A stretch of 27,916 bases of DNA from the NCBI GenBank assembly GCA_002408385.1, contig DHSB01000069.1, positions 62,501-90,416 of the forward strand. The letters run 5' to 3'. This DNA comes from Myxococcales bacterium UBA5297. Its GTDB lineage: Bacteria; Myxococcota; Myxococcia; Myxococcales; UBA5297. Of the stretch, positions 24,640-27,916 are shown piece after piece (position 1 is the stretch's first letter; every line of letters starts with the position of its first letter). The translations under genes and the position numbers were made by a program. The notes under the pieces are model-generated. The model worked only from the letters and a program-made list of their open reading frames with translations. It did no database searches and had not been told where the DNA came from.

Positions 24640-26238
24640 TTACCGCGCACCGATCCGCCGGTCGAGCTCGGCGCGAAACGCCGGGAAGCGGCGATGTTCG
24701 TCGCGGATGCGCGCGACCCACCGGTCGGTCACCGGCGAGGGGTCGAGGCCGGCGCAGATCGCGACGAGACTCGCGGCGTCGCCGTAGTGGTTTCGCCGCT
24801 TGTTCCCGGTGACCCCTTCCACCCGGCTCTCGGCCGCCTCGCACATGGCGTCGAGCACGACCTCGCGCACCGGGCCCGCAGCGAGGTGAGGAAGGTTGGC
24901 GAGAGCGAAGAGCCGGTCGAGCTCCGGCGTAGCCAGGCGAGGCCCCTCGGGGCCGTCGCTTATCGCCTCGAGATCGTCGAAGTCCCTCGCGGAGATCGAG
25001 GCCAGCCCGATCGCCGAGGAGAGGGCAACGGGCTTGCCGGCGAGGAGCGCCTGAAGCACGGGGAACAGCAACCGCCCGGGATGCTTAGGGTCGGACCAGC
25101 CGAGCCCCGGCGCTGAAGCGAGCAGCCTGGCCGCGGACTCGAGGTCGCCGAGGAGCACGTGCAGGAGGGCGCGTTGCCGCTGGTCCTGCTTGGGGCAGGC
25201 TGCGAGCGCGTCGGCGGCACGCTTGCGGAGACTCGCCTTGCCGCCCGCGGCGCCGAGCCAGCGGCTCAGCCGCTCCACGCTCGGGGCCTCTCGCCACCCG
25301 CGCTCGAGCCGGGCCGGCAGGTCCTTGCGGCCGAGCTCTTGCGCGGCGAGGGCGGCGCCATCGAGGAACTCGCCGCGCGCGTATTCCTTGCCGGCGACCA
25401 GCTCCGCGGCCGCGTCGAAAGCCGAGAGTGCGGCCTTCCAATCGCGCGCTTTGACCAGGCTTCGGCACCAGGCGCGCAAGTCGTCGGCGCGACCGCTCGA
25501 CCGGGCGATCTTCTCCAGCCCCTTGCTTCCTTCGAGGCGTTGGACGACCTCGCGCAGCCACCGGTCCTGCTCCGAGTCCCAATCGCTGCGAGGCTCGTCG
25601 TCGAGCTCCCCTTCGATGAGGGCGCGCCACTCCGGCAGGAACTCGTCGAGCCCGGGGAGCGGCTCGAGGGCCGTGCGCTCCAGCTCCTCGAGCGGCTCGG
25701 TGAAGTAGAGCAGGCCCTGGACGGTGTCGATGGCCGATCGCACCGCCGCCGCGCGCCCCTTTGGCGCAGAGGTCATGTAGGCGGAGACGACGAATTGGAC
25801 CGCGCACTCGCCCGCGTCGACGCCGAGTACCTCGTCGACCATTTCGTCCTGACCGAGATGGATCTCTCCGTCGGCGAGGGGCGGCAGCAGCGCGCCGAAG
25901 ATCTCGAAGGCGGTCTGGTAGTCCTTGCGAAGGAAGGCGGTCGACCCGCTCAAGAGGAGATCGTCGAAGTCGGAGGGGTCGGCATAGGCTTCCTGCTCGG
26001 CCGCCTCGACGAACGCGAGAACCTCGGCGACGTCCTCGTTGGAGACCGCGGCCGGCGCCCAGCCGGACCGGCGCGCCGCGCGGTGGATCAGCGAGCTCAC
26101 GGCGCGGCCTTGCGCTCGCTCGTCGAGCTCGCACAGGAGCTCGCGGATCGCCTCGCGCAGCTCCTCGGCGCCCAGGGCCGCGAGCGCTCCCTCGATATCG
26201 GTGGCGGGCGGCGTGACGGTGGCTTTCCGGGTCGGCAT
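24640..26238 (-). CDS. Alpha-helical repeat protein (TPR-like), function unknown
   Basis: A 532-residue protein that is almost wholly helical, rich in Leu, Ala and Glu, with repeated helix pairs typical of TPR-like solenoids. Examples are STAFLRKDYQTAFEIFGALL, SLVKARDWKAALSAFDAAAEL and ALLHVLLGDLESAARLLASA. Near the C-terminus is a distinct block GNKRRNHYGDAASLV, followed by a WVARIRDEHRRFPAFRAELDRR tail. No catalytic motif or signal peptide is present, so it is probably a cytosolic scaffold or binding protein. The start at 26238 follows GAGGGAA. It lies upstream of the 2002-aa gene on the same strand but is separated by 604 bp, so a functional link is not shown. A small inverted repeat (GCGTGT/ACACGC, 26266-26282) precedes it. 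I do not recognise the family. Confidence 0.78.
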   Translation of the reverse strand: MPTRKATVTPPATDIEGALAALGAEELREAIRELLCELDERAQGRAVSSLIHRAARRSGWAPAAVSNEDVAEVLAFVEAAEQEAYADPSDFDDLLLSGSTAFLRKDYQTAFEIFGALLPPLADGEIHLGQDEMVDEVLGVDAGECAVQFVVSAYMTSAPKGRAAAVRSAIDTVQGLLYFTEPLEELERTALEPLPGLDEFLPEWRALIEGELDDEPRSDWDSEQDRWLREVVQRLEGSKGLEKIARSSGRADDLRAWCRSLVKARDWKAALSAFDAAAELVAGKEYARGEFLDGAALAAQELGRKDLPARLERGWREAPSVERLSRWLGAAGGKASLRKRAADALAACPKQDQRQRALLHVLLGDLESAARLLASAPGLGWSDPKHPGRLLFPVLQALLAGKPVALSSAIGLASISARDFDDLEAISDGPEGPRLATPELDRLFALANLPHLAAGPVREVVLDAMCEAAESRVEGVTGNKRRNHYGDAASLVAICAGLDPSPVTDRWVARIRDEHRRFPAFRAELDRRIGAR

Positions 26239-26265
26239 GGTTCGTTCCCTCGCGGGTGAAGTGAT

Positions 26266-26282
26266 GCGTGTGTTCTACACGC
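26266..26282. repeat. Small inverted repeat upstream of the helical-repeat gene
   Basis: GCGTGT and ACACGC flank five bases, 28 bp before the start at 26238, overlapping a TAGAAC sequence on the minus strand that could be a -10 box. An operator is possible but unproven. Confidence 0.3.
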
Positions 26283-26426
26283 TCGGTCTGACATGGCGCA
26301 GCTCGACCCGAAGGCTTCATTCTGCCCGGTCGACTGGAACAGCCTCGACGCGCATGGCCGGTGACCGCTCGAGGCCGCCGTTGACGGCAACAGCGACCGG
26401 ACGCCTATGCGTGAACAAGGGGGGAG

Positions 26427-26747
26427 CTATGCCGGGGACGTCAGCTTCAGGCCGATGATCGACGTCACGAGGAGCGCGAGGAAGACCACGCGCAGCGGCG
26501 GCATCGCCTCGTCGAAGAGCACGACGGCGCCGAGGGTGGCGCCGACCACGTCGATGCCGACCCAGACCGCGTACGCGGTGCCGATGGGCAGCGTGCGCAC
26601 CGCCCGCGCGAGCAGGAGCATGCTGGCGACGATGGCGGCGTCGGTGATGACGCTCGGCACCGGACTGGTGAAGCCGTGCGTGAACTTGAGGCCGAGCGAC
26701 CAGGCGGCTTCGAGAACCCCTGCGACGATCAGAACGGGCCAGGCCAT
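26427..26747 (-). CDS. sugE: SMR-family guanidinium exporter Gdx/SugE
   Basis: A 106-residue small multidrug resistance family protein with four hydrophobic segments. The N-terminus has the essential Glu13 (AGVLEAAWSLGLKFTHGF, with Trp16 and the GLK-THGF block that marks the SugE/Gdx group). PIGTAYAVWVGI is the usual second-half helix and the C-terminus is IIGLKLTSPA. Length and motifs match E. coli SugE (105 aa). Gdx proteins are dual-topology dimers of the inner membrane that exchange guanidinium for protons. The guanidine-III riboswitch candidate directly upstream supports this function. The start at 26747 follows GGAGGAG. It is followed by the 532-aa gene after 188 bp on the same strand. 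Confidence 0.92.
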   Translation of the reverse strand: MAWPVLIVAGVLEAAWSLGLKFTHGFTSPVPSVITDAAIVASMLLLARAVRTLPIGTAYAVWVGIDVVGATLGAVVLFDEAMPPLRVVFLALLVTSIIGLKLTSPA

Positions 26748-26762
26748 GTGGCAACTCCTCCA

Positions 26763-26804
26763 CGGCCCGTCGTTCCTACCTGGTACGGGTCGGCCTCGTC
26801 AGGG
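26763..26804 (-). promoter_or_regulatory. Guanidine-III riboswitch (ykkC-III) in the gdx/sugE leader
   Basis: Read on the minus strand, CCCTGACGAGG is followed by CCCGT, a loop ACCAGGTAGGAACG and ACGGGCCG. This matches the known guanidine-III class: an ACGAGG segment, a CCGTACC...GGT...GGA loop and a closing ACGG stem. The 5' CCTG can pair with CAGG in the loop to make the pseudoknot, where the reference I recall (Thermobifida fusca) has CCGG with CCGG, so the pairing is kept while bases change. The element ends just before the ribosome site GGAGGAG (26761-26755) of the exporter gene, so guanidine binding would control translation start by freeing or hiding that site. Confidence 0.82.
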
Positions 26805-26810
26805 CTCGAA

Positions 26811-27572
26811 ATGAGCGGGCGAATCCCAGTCGGAGGTGAGCTCGATCTGGCAGTGGCGGCCCTCCTCGCCTCGGCTCCTTCACCAGGGGCACGGCGTGAT
26901 CACCAGGCTGGGTTGCGCCTCCTTCATCGAGAGGGCATCGAGTCCTTCGCTGCGCTCACGGAGGCGCTCCCTCGCCTTCGAGGTCTCGCGAGATGGATTG
27001 CCGTCCGTCTGCTCGAAGGGCGTGGACGGCATGCCGCCTCCGCGCTCGTCCCCCTGCTCGCTGCCGCCGACCAATCGGTGGCTGCAGAGGCATCAAGAGC
27101 CTTGGCTCATGTCGGCAGTGCGCTTGCTCGGCGTGGGTGCATTCGCCTTCTTAGAAGCAGTGCGTCTAAGTCAGGCGAGATACGCCGCGACCTATGCTCT
27201 CGCGTTCATGCGCGACGAAGGCGCGGCCGAGACGATTGCCGCCCTGGTTCTCGATCAAGACGAGGACCCGGAGATTCGTGGACAGGCTGCGGAGGGTCTC
27301 GACTTCTTCGGTCGGCATGATGGACCGCACCGCCGTCTTGCCATCCGAACGGCGCTACGCGGACTCCGGGATCGCTCCCCCGCCGTCCGCTTCTGGTGCG
27401 CTTTTGCCCTCGGAGCCATGAAGCACAAGCCGGCATTCCGGCGCAAAGGAAGCTGGCTCGCGACGAGGCAGTGTGCCCTGGCTGGTGGAGAGTCTGCGAC
27501 GAGGCTGCCGATGCTATTGGGCTCATGGAGGGCCGACTCCCACCCGAACGAACTCGTATCCCGGGTTCATGA
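26811..27572 (+). pseudogene. HEAT-repeat protein broken by two single-base indels
   Basis: The first frame (from ATG 26811) gives LDLAVAALLASAPSPG, LARWIAVRLLEGRG and LVPLLAAADQSVAAEASRAL, clear HEAT-type helix pairs. An extra base at 27171 moves the sense frame to QARYAATYALAFMRDEGAA, EDPEIRGQAAEGLDFFG and SPAVRFWCAFALGAM. A missing base near 27435 moves it back to IPAQRKLARDEAVCPGWW, CDEAADAIGLMEGRL and a TGA at 27570-27572. Repaired, the protein would be about 253 residues of HEAT solenoid, a protein-binding scaffold. The start is uncertain; no strong ribosome site precedes 26811. It is divergent from the exporter gene and its 5' end almost touches the riboswitch. Decay or sequence error could explain the indels. 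Confidence 0.65.
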
Positions 27573-27660
27573 ATCGGCCGAAAGATCAATTGGGTGCGAC
27601 GTTGGCCCAACGGACGACTGCTGCCTTCGTCGTGTGCACGCCCGTGAGCGATGGGACGGC

Positions 27661-27734
27661 GCCCGCGAGCGGCCCGGACATCGTCGACGAGTGGTGGGAC
27701 GGAGCCCGCGAGCGGCCCGGACATCGTCGACGAG
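27661..27734 (+). repeat. Two direct copies of a 31-bp sequence, 43 bp apart
   Basis: Positions 27661-27691 and 27704-27734 are identical for 31 bases, starting GCCCGCGAGCGGCCCGGACA. The period of 43 bp is not a multiple of three. It lies between the HEAT-repeat pseudogene and the 21-bp array, outside any credible gene. Confidence 0.85.
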
Positions 27735-27753
27735 CGGTGGGGAGACGACCCGC

Positions 27754-27916
27754 GCGCGGTGGTGAGGCGCTCGTGCGCGGTGCTGAGGCGTTCGTGCGCG
27801 GTGCTGAGTCGCCTTCGCGCGGTGCTGAGTCGCCCGCGCGCGGTGCTGAGGCGCTCGTGCGCGGTGCTGAGTCGCCCGCGCGCGGTGCTGAGGCGCTCGT
27901 GCGCGGTGCTGAGGCG
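27754..27916 (+). repeat. 21-bp tandem repeat array, runs off the window
   Basis: Seven full units and a 16-base partial unit of 21 bp, each starting GCGCGGTGCTGAG (the first with GGTGGTGAG). The rest alternates between GCGCTCGT-type and TCGCCCGC-type endings. In one frame it reads RGAEALV / RGAESPA with no stop, so it could be the start of a heptapeptide repeat protein that continues outside the window. No ribosome site or start codon was found. Confidence 0.88.

Noticed and set aside
27754..27916. CRISPR array at the window edge
   Set aside because: The 21-bp units are directly joined without unique spacers, so it is a tandem repeat.

Overview
The window is high-GC, densely packed bacterial DNA with no rRNA, tRNA, transposase, integrase or phage genes. 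Gene content points to a delta-proteobacterial or myxobacterial genome (Myxococcota). The pointers are a small lipoprotein with two copies of a 'DL-CP...GCG-AxY' Cys motif that I associate with myxobacterial lipoproteins, a DUF2239 protein, a paired set of ArsA-type ATPases and many predicted lipoproteins. This placement is an inference, not a proof.

Left part (1-7352): mostly single genes on alternating strands. They are the N-terminal half of the ABC-F ribosome factor EttA (cut by the window edge), a small membrane-anchored cytochrome c, a MIF-like tautomerase, a secreted metallophosphoesterase lipoprotein, a methylmalonyl-CoA decarboxylase (ScpB type), a frameshifted unknown gene, an unknown lipoprotein with its own terminator, a frameshifted zinc-ribbon gene and an EFR1-type flavodoxin/ferredoxin protein.

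Central part (7664-15223): a + strand block of five genes. A 1033-aa membrane protein with a PHP-like N-terminal motif is followed by two ArsA/GET3-type ATPases that overlap by ATGA. Two ketoacyl synthase III-fold proteins come next, the second with a degenerate active site. A 19-bp repeat follows the stop codons of the first and last genes, so it brackets the ATPase/synthase genes. I think this is an undescribed or little-described conserved module, perhaps for making or delivering an acyl product at the membrane.

Right part (15293-26747): a DUF2239 gene, a myxobacterial-type lipoprotein, then a two-gene minus-strand unit (24035 to 16933). That unit has a 2002-aa STAND-like NTPase carrying an 18-bp in-frame tandem repeat, translationally coupled to a 365-aa protein that looks like a decayed P-loop NTPase. 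It is the best candidate for a new conflict or signalling system. Upstream are a 532-aa alpha-helical repeat protein and a Gdx/SugE guanidinium exporter. The exporter leader matches a guanidine-III riboswitch, with a compensating pseudoknot base change.

Right edge (26811-27916): a HEAT-repeat gene broken by two single-base indels, a 43-bp-spaced duplication and a 21-bp tandem array that runs out of the window. Six single-base frameshifts fall in three small genes while the long genes are all intact. This is either local gene decay or local sequence error.
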